From Stenotrophomonas sp. UBA2302 (GTDB lineage: Bacteria; Pseudomonadota; Gammaproteobacteria; Xanthomonadales; Xanthomonadaceae): 15,759 nucleotides of DNA. The stretch spans positions 1 to 15,759 of the forward strand of contig DDVW01000060.1 of NCBI GenBank assembly GCA_002345545.1. Reading direction: 5' to 3'. Shown here piece after piece: positions 1 through 8,010 of this stretch. The notes under the pieces are model-generated. The model was given only the letters and a program-made list of their open reading frames with translations, was not told the DNA's origin and ran no database searches. The position numbers were made by a program, and so were the translations under genes. Each line of letters opens with the position of its first letter. The stretch's first letter is position 1.

Positions 1-402
1 GGCGGCCGCCGCGGCAGCACGCTCGGCGGCGGCGCGACGCTGTTCCTCGGCCTTGGCACTGGCGGCCAGTTCGGCATCGGACATCTGTACTTCGGTTGCC
101 GGCAGCAGGGTGTAGAAGTCGTACTGGGTCGAGGGCTTGTCCGCAGGCTGGGTGGCCGCCTGTGCCGGGCGCGGCACGGCCACCCCGGCGTCGAGGTCGG
201 CATCGGCCACCGGTGCTGGTTGCGCGTCCGGATTGGGCTGCGGACCCACCCGCAGGAAACCGTCGCCGTCCTTCTTGAACAGGTCCGGGGCCGCCAGGAA
301 CACAACGGCAGCGATCGCCACGCCGGCCACCAGCCATACCCAGCCGGGCGTGCCGTTGTCGCTGTTGCGTCGCGCCTGGGTTTTGCCGCGTCGAGCTGCC
401 AT
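1..402 (-). CDS. Membrane-anchored SPOR-type cell-division protein, 5' part only (runs off left edge)
   Basis: The reading frame starts at ATG 402-400 on the minus strand and stays open for 134 residues to base 1, so only the N-terminal part is visible. An AGGAGA ribosome site lies about 9 bases before the ATG. The protein begins with a short basic cytoplasmic tail (MAARRGKTQARR), then one membrane segment at about residues 20-38, a proline- and alanine-rich periplasmic linker, the motif YDFYTLLP at 94-101, and an alanine/glutamate/arginine-rich stretch at 115-134 that looks helical. A bitopic protein directly downstream of argS with a YDFYTLLP-like motif is the pattern of the FtsN-like SPOR proteins of Pseudomonas and Xanthomonas, which bind denuded peptidoglycan at the septum. 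The SPOR domain itself would lie beyond base 1 and is not seen, so that part is inference. It is 20 bp downstream of argS and probably cotranscribed with it. Confidence 0.75.
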   Translation of the reverse strand, partial: MAARRGKTQARRNSDNGTPGWVWLVAGVAIAAVVFLAAPDLFKKDGDGFLRVGPQPNPDAQPAPVADADLDAGVAVPRPAQAATQPADKPSTQYDFYTLLPATEVQMSDAELAASAKAEEQRRAAAERAAAAAA

Positions 403-422
403 GTCTGCCGTATCTCCTGCGA

Positions 423-2111
423 TTACATCTTTTCCGGGGCGCTGACGCCCAGGATGCCCAGTCCATTGGCCAGAGTCTGCCGTGCGGCGCAGGCCAGCGC
501 GAGCTTGGCATTGCGCTCGGCGTTGTCGTCCACCAGCACCGGCGTCCCGTGATACCACGTGTGGAAAGCGTGCGCCAATTCACGCAGGTACTGTGCGATC
601 TGGTGCGGTTCCAGCGCGGCGCCGGCTGCTTCCACCACTTCCGGATACCGCGAGATCTCGTTCATCAGTTCCAGCGAAAGCCCATCCTGCAGCGTGGACA
701 ACGCGGCCAGGCCGTCGGCCTGCTTGTACTCCAGCCCCTTCTCTTGGGCCTGGCGCAGCAGCGAGCACACCCGCGCATGCGCGTACTGCACGTAGAACAC
801 CGGGTTGTCGCTGCTCTGCTGGCGGGCCAGGTCGATGTCGAAGGTCAGCTGCGAATCGGGCTTGCGGGCGACCAGGAACCAGCGCACCGCATCGGCGCCG
901 ACTTCGTCGATCAGGTCGCGCAGGGTCAGGTAGCTGCCGGCCCGCTTGGACAGCTTCACTTCCTCGCCGCCGCGCATCACCGTCACCATCTGGTGCAGCA
1001 CGTATTCCGGCCAGCCCTGCGGGATGCCCACGTCCAGCGCCTGCAGGCCGGCGCGCACGCGCGCCAGCGAACCGTGGTGGTCGGCGCCGAGCTCGGTGAT
1101 CGCGCGCTCGTAGCCGCGCTGCCACTTGCTCAGGTGGTAGGCCACGTCCGGCAGGAAGTAGGTGTAGGTGCCGTCGGACTTGCGCATCACGCGGTCCTTG
1201 TCGTCACCGAAATCGGTCGAGCGCAGCCACAGCGCGCCGCCTTCCTCATAGGTGTGGCCCGAAGCGTTGAGCTGGGCGACGGTCTCTTCGACCTTGCCGT
1301 CGCGGTACAGCGAGCTTTCCAGGAAGTAGATGTCGAAATCCACGCCGAACGCGGCCAGGTCCAGGTTCTGCTCGTTGCGCAGGTAGGCCACGGCGAAGCG
1401 GCGGATGGCCTCGATGTCCTCGGCATCCTTGGCGCCGACCACCTGGCTACCTTCCAGCTCCACGGTCTGGCCGGTCAGGTAGGCGTTGGCGACGTCGGCG
1501 ATGTACTCGCCGTTGTAGGCTTCGGCCGGCCACTGCGCGTCGCCCGGCTTGAAGCCGCGCGCACGGGCCTGCACCGATTTGGCCAGGTTCTCGATCTGCA
1601 CGCCGGCATCGTTGTAGTAGAACTCGCGCTTGGCGTTCCAGCCGTTGACCTCGAGCACGCGGGCGATGCAGTCGCCGATCACCCCGGCGCGGCCGTGGCC
1701 GACGTGCAGCGGGCCGGTCGGGTTGGCCGAGACATATTCAACGCCCACGGTGCGGCCGTTGCCGCCCAGGTTGCGGCCGTAATCGGCGCCTTCCTTGAGC
1801 ACGCCGAGCACTTCGCGCTGGTAGGCCACCGGCGCGAACTTGAAGTTGATGAAACCCGGGCCGGCGATCTCGACGCTGGCGATGTCGTCGCTGGCCGGCA
1901 GCGCGTCCACCAGCGCCTGGGCGATGGCGCGCGGGTTGCTGCGTGCGGCCTTGGCCAGCAGCATCGCGGCGTTGGTGGCGAAGTCGCCATGTTCGCGGGT
2001 CTTGGGTCGTTCGACCACGAAATCCGGCGGCAGGGTGTCGCCAGGCAGGGTGCCGTTGGCGCGCAAGGCTTCGATGCCTTGGCCGATGAGGGCGCGGAGT
2101 TGGGCTTTCAC
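423..2111 (-). CDS. argS: Arginyl-tRNA synthetase
   Basis: This cytoplasmic class I aminoacyl-tRNA synthetase charges tRNA-Arg with arginine using ATP. With the GTG start at 2111 the product is 562 residues, the usual length. It shows the N-terminal tRNA D-loop-binding domain (about 1-110), the HIGH signature as HVGH at 136-139 inside [16 protein letters not shown], the KMSKS-equivalent KLSKR at 386-390, and an all-helical anticodon-binding C-terminus ending in SAPEKM. The frame is open upstream to 2207, and an ATG at 2144 would add 11 residues. I prefer the GTG because family members begin [17 protein letters not shown], and because a -10-like TAAAAT sits over the ATG. No strong Shine-Dalgarno precedes the GTG, so the start is the weakest part of the call. 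It lies downstream of radC (114 bp) and upstream of the SPOR-type gene (20 bp). Confidence 0.97.
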   Translation of the reverse strand: MKAQLRALIGQGIEALRANGTLPGDTLPPDFVVERPKTREHGDFATNAAMLLAKAARSNPRAIAQALVDALPASDDIASVEIAGPGFINFKFAPVAYQREVLGVLKEGADYGRNLGGNGRTVGVEYVSANPTGPLHVGHGRAGVIGDCIARVLEVNGWNAKREFYYNDAGVQIENLAKSVQARARGFKPGDAQWPAEAYNGEYIADVANAYLTGQTVELEGSQVVGAKDAEDIEAIRRFAVAYLRNEQNLDLAAFGVDFDIYFLESSLYRDGKVEETVAQLNASGHTYEEGGALWLRSTDFGDDKDRVMRKSDGTYTYFLPDVAYHLSKWQRGYERAITELGADHHGSLARVRAGLQALDVGIPQGWPEYVLHQMVTVMRGGEEVKLSKRAGSYLTLRDLIDEVGADAVRWFLVARKPDSQLTFDIDLARQQSSDNPVFYVQYAHARVCSLLRQAQEKGLEYKQADGLAALSTLQDGLSLELMNEISRYPEVVEAAGAALEPHQIAQYLRELAHAFHTWYHGTPVLVDDNAERNAKLALACAARQTLANGLGILGVSAPEKM

Positions 2112-2142
2112 GTGGAGGTCTGCTTGAAGCGCGGAACTGCGC

Positions 2143-2148
2143 ATTTTA
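2143..2148 (-). promoter_or_regulatory. Possible -10 box for argS
   Basis: On the minus strand the hexamer is TAAAAT, one base off the sigma70 consensus TATAAT. It would start transcription near 2136, giving a leader of about 25 bases to the GTG at 2111. No convincing -35 hexamer is present 16-18 bases upstream (GGGCAA-like), so this is weak. A consensus TTGACA occurs at 2207-2202 but is far too distant to pair with it. Confidence 0.3.
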
Positions 2149-2225
2149 CCTGAGCAATGAAACCGTTGCCCTGCCGCGGAGATGTGGTTTCCGGTCAGGT
2201 ATGTCAAGGCATGGCGGGTTTCTGT

Positions 2226-2825
2226 TCAGATCCAGCCGCGCGCGGCCAGTGAGACCGGCGTGCCGTCGCCGATCACGAAGTGGTCCAGCAGGCGGATGTC
2301 GACCAGCGCCAGCGCCTGTTGCAGGCGCGTGGTGATCGCCCGATCGGCGGCGGAAGGTTCGGGATTTCCCGAGGGATGGTTGTGGCCGATCATCACCGCC
2401 GCCGCGTTGTGTGCCAGCGCCCGGTGCCGGGTATCCAGGAACAGCGCGGCGAAGACCTCATGCGGGCGGGCGCGCAGGCGCTGGGAGAAGTAGCGGCCGG
2501 CCGAGGTTGGATCGCTCAGCGCGGCACCGCGTTGCAGGTCGGCGGCGAGGTGGCGCTGGCCCAGTTCCAGTGCCGCCCGCAGTTTGCAGGCACGCGCCGG
2601 GCCCAGCCCCGGCAGCTGTGCCAGCTCATCGGCGCTGCGGTCCAGCAGCTGCCGCAGCGGACCGTGGACCTGCAGCAGTTCGCGCGCGGTCTGCACCGTA
2701 TCGCGCCCGCGCAGGCCGGAGCCGAGGAAGATCGCCAGCAGCTCGGCATCGGAGAGGATGCTCGCGCCATGGGCCAGCAGCTTCTCGCGGGGACGCTCGG
2801 CGGTGGGCCAGTCACGGATATGCAT
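2226..2825 (-). CDS. radC: RadC/JAB-MPN domain protein with an internal in-frame deletion
   Basis: RadC (UPF0758) proteins have an N-terminal helix-hairpin-helix region and a JAMM/MPN metallopeptidase-like domain. Their exact cellular role is unsettled. Here the N-terminus ([17 protein letters not shown]) and the hairpin motif [12 protein letters not shown] at 71-82 are intact. The JAMM residues HNHPSG at 148-153 and Asp161 are also present, with Glu123 a likely third member. The protein is only 199 residues against about 225 for the family. The normal segment of roughly 26 residues between LDTRHRALA and the second [10 protein letters not shown] (usually reading like F-E-x-L-F-x-G-T-I-D...HPREVVR) is missing, with the join at RALA 135-138. 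This removes a conserved strand and helix of the MPN fold, so activity is doubtful although the frame is open throughout. ATG 2825 is the family start; its ribosome site is weak. Confidence 0.9.
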   Translation of the reverse strand: MHIRDWPTAERPREKLLAHGASILSDAELLAIFLGSGLRGRDTVQTARELLQVHGPLRQLLDRSADELAQLPGLGPARACKLRAALELGQRHLAADLQRGAALSDPTSAGRYFSQRLRARPHEVFAALFLDTRHRALAHNAAAVMIGHNHPSGNPEPSAADRAITTRLQQALALVDIRLLDHFVIGDGTPVSLAARGWI

Positions 2826-2920
2826 GGCTTCAGCGTGGCCGGGGAAGCGCTGCGATGGGATCGGTCGGGGCCATGCCTTCGGGTAAGCTAAACATTCTTG
2901 TGCAGGTAGGAAATTTCCCC

Positions 2921-4159
2921 GTGACCGGCTTTCCCCAGAGTTTCCAGGCGCCCTCCCGGCCGCTGGAAGGACAGAGGCTGTTGTTGTGCGTGGGCGGCGG
3001 GATTGCCGCCTACAAATCGCTGGAACTGGTGCGGCGGCTGCGTGATGCCGGTGCCCAGGTGCAGGTGGCGATGACGGCCGGCGCGCAGCAGTTCGTCACG
3101 CCGCTGAGCTTCCAGGCGTTGTCCGGCAATCCGGCACGCACCACGCTGTGGGATGACGGTGCCGAGCAGGCCATGGGCCATATCGAGCTGGCGCGCTGGG
3201 CCGACCGCATCGTCATCGCCCCGGCCACCGCCGATCTGCTGGCACGGCTGGCGCACGGCCATGCCGATGATCTGGTGACCACGCTGTGCCTGGCCACCAC
3301 CGCGCCGCTGACCGTGTGTCCGGCGATGAACCACCGCATGTGGCTGCACCCGGCCACCCAGGCCAACATGGCCGTGCTGCGCGAACGCGGGGTCCAGGTG
3401 ATCGGGCCGGAGGACGGCCCGCTGGCCGAGGGTGAATCCGGTCCTGGGCGGGTCAGCGAGGCGCCGGTGATCATCGCCGCGCTGGCGGCCAACCTCGCCA
3501 CGCCCGGTCGCCTGGACGGCCTGCGGGTGCTGATCAGCGCCGGCCCGACCTATGAGGATCTGGATCCGGTGCGCTATGTCGGCAACCGTTCCAGCGGCAA
3601 GATGGGCTATGCGCTGGCCGCCGCCGCCGCCCGTCAGGGTGCGCAGGTGACGCTGGTCAGCGGGCCGGTGCAGCTGCCGGTGCCTGCCGGCGTGACCCGT
3701 ATCGACGTGCGCTCGGCCGCGCAGATGCGCGAGGCGGTGCTGGCCGCATTACCGGCGGACATCTATATCGGCGCCGCCGCGGTGGCCGACTACACGCCGC
3801 GGCAGGTGTCGCCGCAGAAACTGAAAAAGACCGCCGACAGCCAGATCCTGACGCTGGAGCTGGTACGCACGCCGGACATCCTGGCCGAGGTCGCCGCGCA
3901 GCGGCAGGCGCTGAAACTGGTGGTCGGTTTTGCCGCCGAAACCCACGACGTGGAGAAGTACGCGCGCGGGAAACTGGTCGCCAAGCAGCTGGACCTGATC
4001 ATCGCCAACCAGGTGGGCATTGCCGGTGGCGGTTTCGAGAGTGACCAGAATGCCGCCATCGCCTACTGGGACGGCGGCCAGCGCGAGTTCCCGGGCACCG
4101 CCAAGACCCGGCTGGCCGAACAGCTGCTGGACCTGATTGCCGAGAGGTTGGATGCATGA
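2921..4159 (+). CDS. coaBC: Bifunctional phosphopantothenoylcysteine decarboxylase / phosphopantothenate-cysteine ligase
   Basis: This cytoplasmic flavoprotein carries out two successive steps of coenzyme A synthesis: joining cysteine to 4'-phosphopantothenate (CoaB), then decarboxylation (CoaC). The start is taken as GTG 2921, preceded by TAGGAAA; this gives 412 residues. CoaC, about 17-190, shows the FMN-binding [14 protein letters not shown], the catalytic His87 in MGHIELARW, and PAMN at 134-137. CoaB, about 198-410, shows [20 protein letters not shown] (205-224), AAAVADYTP, the lysine patch KLKK at 300-303 and VGFAAET. Oddly, the position where E. coli CoaC has its catalytic cysteine (ACGxxGxGR) reads AEGESGPGR, with Glu170 in place of Cys. 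An in-frame ATG at 2873 and a GTG at 2900 would give longer forms and cannot be fully excluded. The stop overlaps the dut start by 4 bp (ATGA), so the two are translationally coupled. Confidence 0.95.
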   Translation: MTGFPQSFQAPSRPLEGQRLLLCVGGGIAAYKSLELVRRLRDAGAQVQVAMTAGAQQFVTPLSFQALSGNPARTTLWDDGAEQAMGHIELARWADRIVIAPATADLLARLAHGHADDLVTTLCLATTAPLTVCPAMNHRMWLHPATQANMAVLRERGVQVIGPEDGPLAEGESGPGRVSEAPVIIAALAANLATPGRLDGLRVLISAGPTYEDLDPVRYVGNRSSGKMGYALAAAAARQGAQVTLVSGPVQLPVPAGVTRIDVRSAAQMREAVLAALPADIYIGAAAVADYTPRQVSPQKLKKTADSQILTLELVRTPDILAEVAAQRQALKLVVGFAAETHDVEKYARGKLVAKQLDLIIANQVGIAGGGFESDQNAAIAYWDGGQREFPGTAKTRLAEQLLDLIAERLDA

Positions 4160-4629
4160 GCAAGGACGCCACGCTGCAGCCGTTGCAGGTGAAGTTGCTG
4201 GACCCGCGTTTTGGCGATGACTGGCCGCTGCCGGGCTACGCCACCGAAGCCAGCGCCGGCATGGACCTGCGCGCGGCGATCGAGGCGCCGATGACCTTGC
4301 AGCCGGGCGATGCGGCGCTGCTGCCCAGCGGCATCGCCATCCATATCGCCGACCCCAATCTGTGCGCGGTGGTGCTGCCGCGCTCCGGGCTCGGCCATCG
4401 CCACGGCATCGTGCTCGGCAATGGCACCGGCCTGATCGACGCCGATTACCAGGGACCGCTGCTGATCAGCGTGTGGAACCGTGGCCGTGACGCCTTCACC
4501 ATCGAGCCGGGCGACCGCATCGCGCAGCTGGTGGTGATGCCCATCGCCCGCGTTGCGCTGCAGGTAGTGGATACTTTCGTCGACAGTGCGCGTGGAGCGG
4601 GTGGGTTCGGCCACACCGGAGTGCGCTGA
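4156..4629 (+). CDS. dut: Deoxyuridine 5'-triphosphate nucleotidohydrolase (dUTPase)
   Basis: This enzyme hydrolyses dUTP to dUMP and pyrophosphate. It keeps uracil out of DNA and supplies dUMP for dTMP synthesis, and acts as a homotrimer in the cytoplasm. The 157-residue length is typical. All five trimeric-dUTPase motifs are visible: ASAGMDLRA at 32-40, [10 protein letters not shown] at 75-84, [13 protein letters not shown] at 88-100 (catalytic Asp95, sugar-stacking Tyr98), GDRIAQLV at 119-126, and the flexible P-loop-like tail [10 protein letters not shown] at 146-155. The ATG lies inside the last codons of coaBC (ATGA overlap), so it is the second gene of a coaBC-dut-algC operon, an order also known from Pseudomonas. 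Confidence 0.97.
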   Translation: MSKDATLQPLQVKLLDPRFGDDWPLPGYATEASAGMDLRAAIEAPMTLQPGDAALLPSGIAIHIADPNLCAVVLPRSGLGHRHGIVLGNGTGLIDADYQGPLLISVWNRGRDAFTIEPGDRIAQLVVMPIARVALQVVDTFVDSARGAGGFGHTGVR

Positions 4630-4644
4630 CAGGGGGAATACAGG

Positions 4645-7002
4645 ATGAGCCAAGGTAAGGAGAGCCGCCGCCTGCGCGTGGCGCCGGGACGTTCGACGCC
4701 GCTGTTGCTGGCGGTGCTGCTGCTGGTGCTGGCCGGCTGGTTCGGCTGGAGTGCCTTCAGCCAGTGGCGCCAGGCCGGTACCGGCGCCGCGCTGGAACAG
4801 TCGCGCGATGCGGCCGTGACCGGCGTGCAGCAGGCGGTGCAGGCGCAGCTGAAGCAGTTCGCCACGCAGCTCGAGGGCGAGCCGGTGAAGGCGGCGCTGG
4901 CCGCTGGCGATGCGGCTGCCGTGGCGCTGGCGGTGCGCGAGGGCTGGAATGGTGTCGAAGATGCCCAGGTGCTGGAGGCCGACCTGGCCCCGGCCTACGC
5001 CGATCCGGCGGCCTTCGGCTATTCACGCCTGGCGCTGCTGGAACTGGCGCTGGCCGAGGGCAAACCGGTCGCCCGCGTGGTGCGCGATGACAATGCACCG
5101 CGGCTCGGCCTGGCCGCCCCGGTGCAGCTGGGCGATGCCCCCGCGGTGGTCTATATCCGCCAGCCGCTGACCCGCTTGAGCTCGGTGTTCGATGCGATCA
5201 ACTCCCCGGACAGCGCCTTCCTCGGCCTGCGCCAGGGCGGCTTCACCGTCGTCCAGAAAGGCAATACCGCACTCGGCGGCAGTGCCGATGCGCTGGCACG
5301 TCCGGCCGGCGACACCGGTTTGCGGGTGGTGGCCGAGCTGCCTGACGTCAGTGCAGGCCCGCTGGGGCTGGGCGTGGTCCCGTGCGCGCTGGTGGCGGCG
5401 CTGCTGCTGGCCACGGCGCTGCTGTTGCTGCTGGGGCGCAAGCGCCTGGTGAAGCTGCCGGCGCTGCGCAAGAAGGGCGATGAGGGGCAGGACGATGGCC
5501 TCACCCTGGGCGAAGCCCTGCAGCAGGCGCCGCTGCCGGTGGTGGAAAGCCCGCGCACGGCAGCTGCGGCCGCGGTTCTCGAGCCCGGCACCGAAGCGGT
5601 GCAGGCGGGGATCTTCCGCGCCTACGACATCCGCGGCGTGCTGGGCACCGAGCTCAATGCCGGGGTCGCCACGCTGATCGGCCAGGCCATCGGCAGCGAG
5701 GTGCTGGACCGTGGCCTGCGCGAGGTGGTGGTCGGCCGTGACGGCCGCCTGTCCGGCCCGGAGCTGGCCGAGGCGCTGATCGAGGGTCTGCGCCGCAGCG
5801 GCTGTGATGTCATCGATATCGGCCTGGCGCCGACGCCGGTGGTGTATTTTGCCGGCTACCACCTGCGCGCCGGCAGTTGCGTGGTGGTGACCGGCAGCCA
5901 CAATCCGCCGGACTACAACGGCTTCAAGATCGTGGTCGGTGGCGAGACGCTGTCCGGCGATGCCATCACCGATCTATACCGGCGTATCCAGGAAGGCCGC
6001 CTGCAGCGCACCGACAGCCCGGGCGACCTGCAGCAGCGCGAGGTCATCGACGACTACATCCAGCGCATCGCCGACGACGTGCAGCTGGACCGGCCGCTCA
6101 AGGTGGTGGCCGATGCCGGCAACGGCGTGGCCGGGGCGGTGGCGCCACAGCTGCTGGAGGCCATCGGCGCGGAGGTCATCCCGCTGTACTGCGATGTCGA
6201 TGGCAGCTTCCCGAACCACCATCCGGACCCGAGCGAGCCGCACAACCTGGAAGACCTGATCCAGACGGTGAAGCGTTTCGATGCCGACCTGGGTGTGGCC
6301 TTCGACGGCGACGGCGACCGCCTCGGCGTGGTGACCAGGGACGGCAAGGTGATCTTCGCCGACCGCCTGCTGATGCTGTTCGCCGCCGATGTGCTGATGC
6401 GCAATCCCGGCGCGATGGTGATCTACGACGTCAAATGCACCGGCAAGCTGTCCGATTACATCCTGCGCAACGGCGGCAGCCCGATGATGTGGAAGACCGG
6501 GCATTCGCTGGTCAAGGCCAAGATGCGCGAGACCGATGCCGAGCTGGCCGGCGAGATGAGCGGCCATTTCTTCTTCAAGGAGCGCTGGTACGGCTTTGAC
6601 GACGGCCTGTACGCGGCGGCGCGGCTGCTGGAAATCCTCGCCCAGCACGAAGACGACCCGGCCGCAGTGCTGGACGCGCTGCCCGATGCGGTGTCCACGC
6701 CGGAGCTGAAGGTGGCGGTGGAAGACGGCACCCCGCATGCGCTGGTGGCGCTGATCACCGCGGCGGTGCAAGCCCAGGCGCAGCTGGAAGGCTCGGCGTT
6801 CGCCGGTGCGCGGCTGGCGACCATCGACGGCCTGCGTGCCGATTTCAACGATGGCTGGGGCCTGGTGCGTGCGTCCAACACCACCCCGGTGCTGGTGCTG
6901 CGCTTCGAGGCCAACGACGAGGCTGGACTGGAACGGATCAAGGCGCTGTTCCGCGAGCAGCTGCAGCAGGTGTTGCCGGCGGGTACCGAACTGCCGTTCT
7001 GA
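4645..7002 (+). CDS. algC: Membrane-anchored phosphomannomutase/phosphoglucomutase (AlgC-like with N-terminal extension)
   Basis: The C-terminal 460 residues (about 323-785) are an alpha-D-phosphohexomutase that interconverts hexose 1- and 6-phosphates for LPS and exopolysaccharide precursors. Visible are IFRAYDIRGVLG at 323-334, the phosphoserine loop TGSHNPPDYNGFK with Ser418, the Mg loop DGDGD at 554-558, the sugar-specificity loop GEMSGH at 636-641 typical of dual PMM/PGM enzymes, and the phosphate-binding RASNTTP at 742-748. In front lies an unusual 320-residue module: a basic tail, a membrane helix at about 19-37, a segment of roughly 200 residues predicted to be periplasmic, a second helix at about 242-263, then a charged linker. 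Standalone enzymes of this family (XanA, SpgM) are about 450 residues, so this is a longer relative, like the long AlgC annotated in Pseudomonas. A GGGGGA ribosome site precedes the ATG, 15 bp after dut. It is the third gene of the operon. Confidence 0.92.
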   Translation: MSQGKESRRLRVAPGRSTPLLLAVLLLVLAGWFGWSAFSQWRQAGTGAALEQSRDAAVTGVQQAVQAQLKQFATQLEGEPVKAALAAGDAAAVALAVREGWNGVEDAQVLEADLAPAYADPAAFGYSRLALLELALAEGKPVARVVRDDNAPRLGLAAPVQLGDAPAVVYIRQPLTRLSSVFDAINSPDSAFLGLRQGGFTVVQKGNTALGGSADALARPAGDTGLRVVAELPDVSAGPLGLGVVPCALVAALLLATALLLLLGRKRLVKLPALRKKGDEGQDDGLTLGEALQQAPLPVVESPRTAAAAAVLEPGTEAVQAGIFRAYDIRGVLGTELNAGVATLIGQAIGSEVLDRGLREVVVGRDGRLSGPELAEALIEGLRRSGCDVIDIGLAPTPVVYFAGYHLRAGSCVVVTGSHNPPDYNGFKIVVGGETLSGDAITDLYRRIQEGRLQRTDSPGDLQQREVIDDYIQRIADDVQLDRPLKVVADAGNGVAGAVAPQLLEAIGAEVIPLYCDVDGSFPNHHPDPSEPHNLEDLIQTVKRFDADLGVAFDGDGDRLGVVTRDGKVIFADRLLMLFAADVLMRNPGAMVIYDVKCTGKLSDYILRNGGSPMMWKTGHSLVKAKMRETDAELAGEMSGHFFFKERWYGFDDGLYAAARLLEILAQHEDDPAAVLDALPDAVSTPELKVAVEDGTPHALVALITAAVQAQAQLEGSAFAGARLATIDGLRADFNDGWGLVRASNTTPVLVLRFEANDEAGLERIKALFREQLQQVLPAGTELPF

Positions 7003-7026
7003 TCGCCGTACCAGGCTGAAAACCGG

Positions 7027-7056
7027 GGCCGTCCGCGGACAACGCAGGCGGCCTTT
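7027..7056 (+). terminator. Probable terminator of the coaBC-dut-algC operon
   Basis: The left arm GGCCGTCCGC (7027-7036) pairs with GCAGGCGGCC (7044-7053) across a 7-base loop, with one G-U pair and one C-A mismatch, followed by only three T residues. It sits 24 bp past the algC stop. The short T run makes it a weaker candidate than the one at 7244-7269. Confidence 0.5.
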
Positions 7057-7243
7057 CCAATTGCCGGATAGCCAACCGCGGGGCACGACCGCACCCGGTC
7101 ACCGCCTCGCAGTCCCCCGGCCGGCGGCGACGTGTGGCCCGGACAAAAAAGAGAGCAGCGAGGTGGTTGCTCCCGGGGGCCTGCGCCTCCGCCGGTGGCG
7201 GTCGTGGTAGCCGCCGCCGATGTGCGGGACGGAAGCCGGGGCA
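7057..7243. other. Intergenic stretch between convergent genes, no gene seen
   Basis: The whole gap between the algC stop (7002) and the stop of the DUF4124-like gene (7296) is 293 bp. Outside the two terminators I see no credible coding frame, tRNA or Stenotrophomonas-type GTAG palindromic repeat. Short plus-strand frames here continue into the antisense of the next gene and do not resemble proteins I know. Confidence 0.5.
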
Positions 7244-7269
7244 TGAAAAAAGCGACCCGGAGGTCGCTT
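7244..7269 (-). terminator. Intrinsic terminator of the pyrE-DUF4124 operon
   Basis: Read on the minus strand, a perfect 8-bp stem AAGCGACC/GGTCGCTT (7250-7269) with loop tccg is followed by a run of at least six T residues (complement of the A run at 7245-7251). It lies 27 bp after the stop of the minus-strand gene ending at 7296. This is a textbook Rho-independent terminator. Confidence 0.88.
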
Positions 7270-7295
7270 CGTTCTGTTGCCTGCTGCTCTGTGAT

Positions 7296-7997
7296 TCAGC
7301 TTTGGACTGGCCCGGCAGGGGGCGTTGCCGGCGGCGTGGCTGTGGCATCGGCCGGTGCCGGAATGCCCTTCAGCTCGCGGTAGCGGGCCAGGCTTTCGGC
7401 GATCTCCACTTCCATCGCCTTGCGCTGCTGCTCGAACGCGCGCTGCAGGCGCAGCTGGGCCAGCAGTTCGGTATGGCGCTGGCGGATGTCGGCGGCCTGC
7501 TTGTCGGCCACCTTCTGCCCGGCCAGTTCCTTGTTGCCGGCCGACAGCAGCTGTGCGGCCAGTGCCTCACGCAGGCTGGCGACGTTGTAGACGGCGGTGT
7601 TGATGTTGTTGTCGACGATATCGGTGCGTTCGGCGAACACCCGGCGCAGGTCGTCCTCGCTGGCGTAGGTGGCCAGCATCGCCTGTTCGGTGCGCTTGCG
7701 GGTTTCCGCCGTGGCCGCGTCGACCTTGGCCTGGGCTTCGGCCAGGGCCGCATCGGCGCGCTCCTCGGCGGTGAGCGCGCGCTGGATCTCGGCGCTGCGG
7801 GTGCCGCTGCGCGCGTTGAATTCCTCACGCGCGCTGTTCACCGCTTCCGGCGGCAGCGTGTCCGAGCAGATGCGTTCGTTGCCCTGGTTCCAGCAATACA
7901 GCTTCTTGCCGGGGTCGGCCCGGTTCTGCGCTGATGCCGGCGCGGCCAGTGCGGCCAGCACCAGCAACGCGGCGATCGTGGACGGATTCGGCACCAT
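7296..7997 (-). CDS. Secreted coiled-coil protein with DUF4124-like N-terminus
   Basis: Function is unknown. The 233-residue product begins with a clear signal peptide (MVPNPSTIAALLVLAALAAP, cleavage after ASA at about residue 23), so it should be periplasmic. Mature residues 31-50 read KKLYCWNQGNERICSDTLPP, which resembles the start of DUF4124 proteins, with Cys35 and Cys44 able to form a disulfide. The rest, about 53-210, is rich in Ala, Glu, Arg and Gln with heptad-like spacing, suggesting a long helical coiled coil. A proline/alanine/threonine-rich tail follows (212-233). The frame is open upstream to 8102, but that extension overlaps pyrE. ATG 7997 follows GCAGGGGG and fits the signal peptide. 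It is 13 bp downstream of pyrE, so probably cotranscribed, and is followed by a strong terminator. Related proteins occur next to pyrE in Xanthomonas as far as I recall. Confidence 0.85.
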   Translation of the reverse strand: MVPNPSTIAALLVLAALAAPASAQNRADPGKKLYCWNQGNERICSDTLPPEAVNSAREEFNARSGTRSAEIQRALTAEERADAALAEAQAKVDAATAETRKRTEQAMLATYASEDDLRRVFAERTDIVDNNINTAVYNVASLREALAAQLLSAGNKELAGQKVADKQAADIRQRHTELLAQLRLQRAFEQQRKAMEVEIAESLARYRELKGIPAPADATATPPATPPAGPVQS

Positions 7998-8010
7998 GGC
8001 AGCCCCCTGC

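Noticed and set aside
549..2153. 534-residue open frame on the plus strand opposite argS
   Set aside because: It is the antisense shadow of a clear ArgS in high-GC DNA, with low-complexity His/Gln/Val/Ala-rich composition and no recognisable motif.
2226..2825. Calling radC a frameshifted pseudogene
   Set aside because: The frame is continuous and both ends are intact; the change is an in-frame internal loss, so I list it as a CDS with doubtful function.
2411..2920. Long N-terminal extension of the coaBC frame into radC
   Set aside because: The extension is arginine/proline-rich antisense of radC; the CoaBC family start fits GTG 2921 with its TAGGAAA site. ATG 2873 remains a minor alternative.
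5974..7086. 370-residue open frame opposite the phosphohexomutase gene
   Set aside because: It is antisense to a catalytic domain with every motif intact, and its own sequence shows no domain.
7057..7243. Search for Stenotrophomonas GTAG-type palindromic repeats or REP elements in the gaps
   Set aside because: The hairpins found are single, differ in sequence and do not share the GTAG head, so no repeat family is supported.
7134..7934. 266-residue plus-strand frame across the intergenic gap and the DUF4124-like gene
   Set aside because: It crosses a strong terminator and is the antisense of a gene with a good signal peptide and ribosome site.
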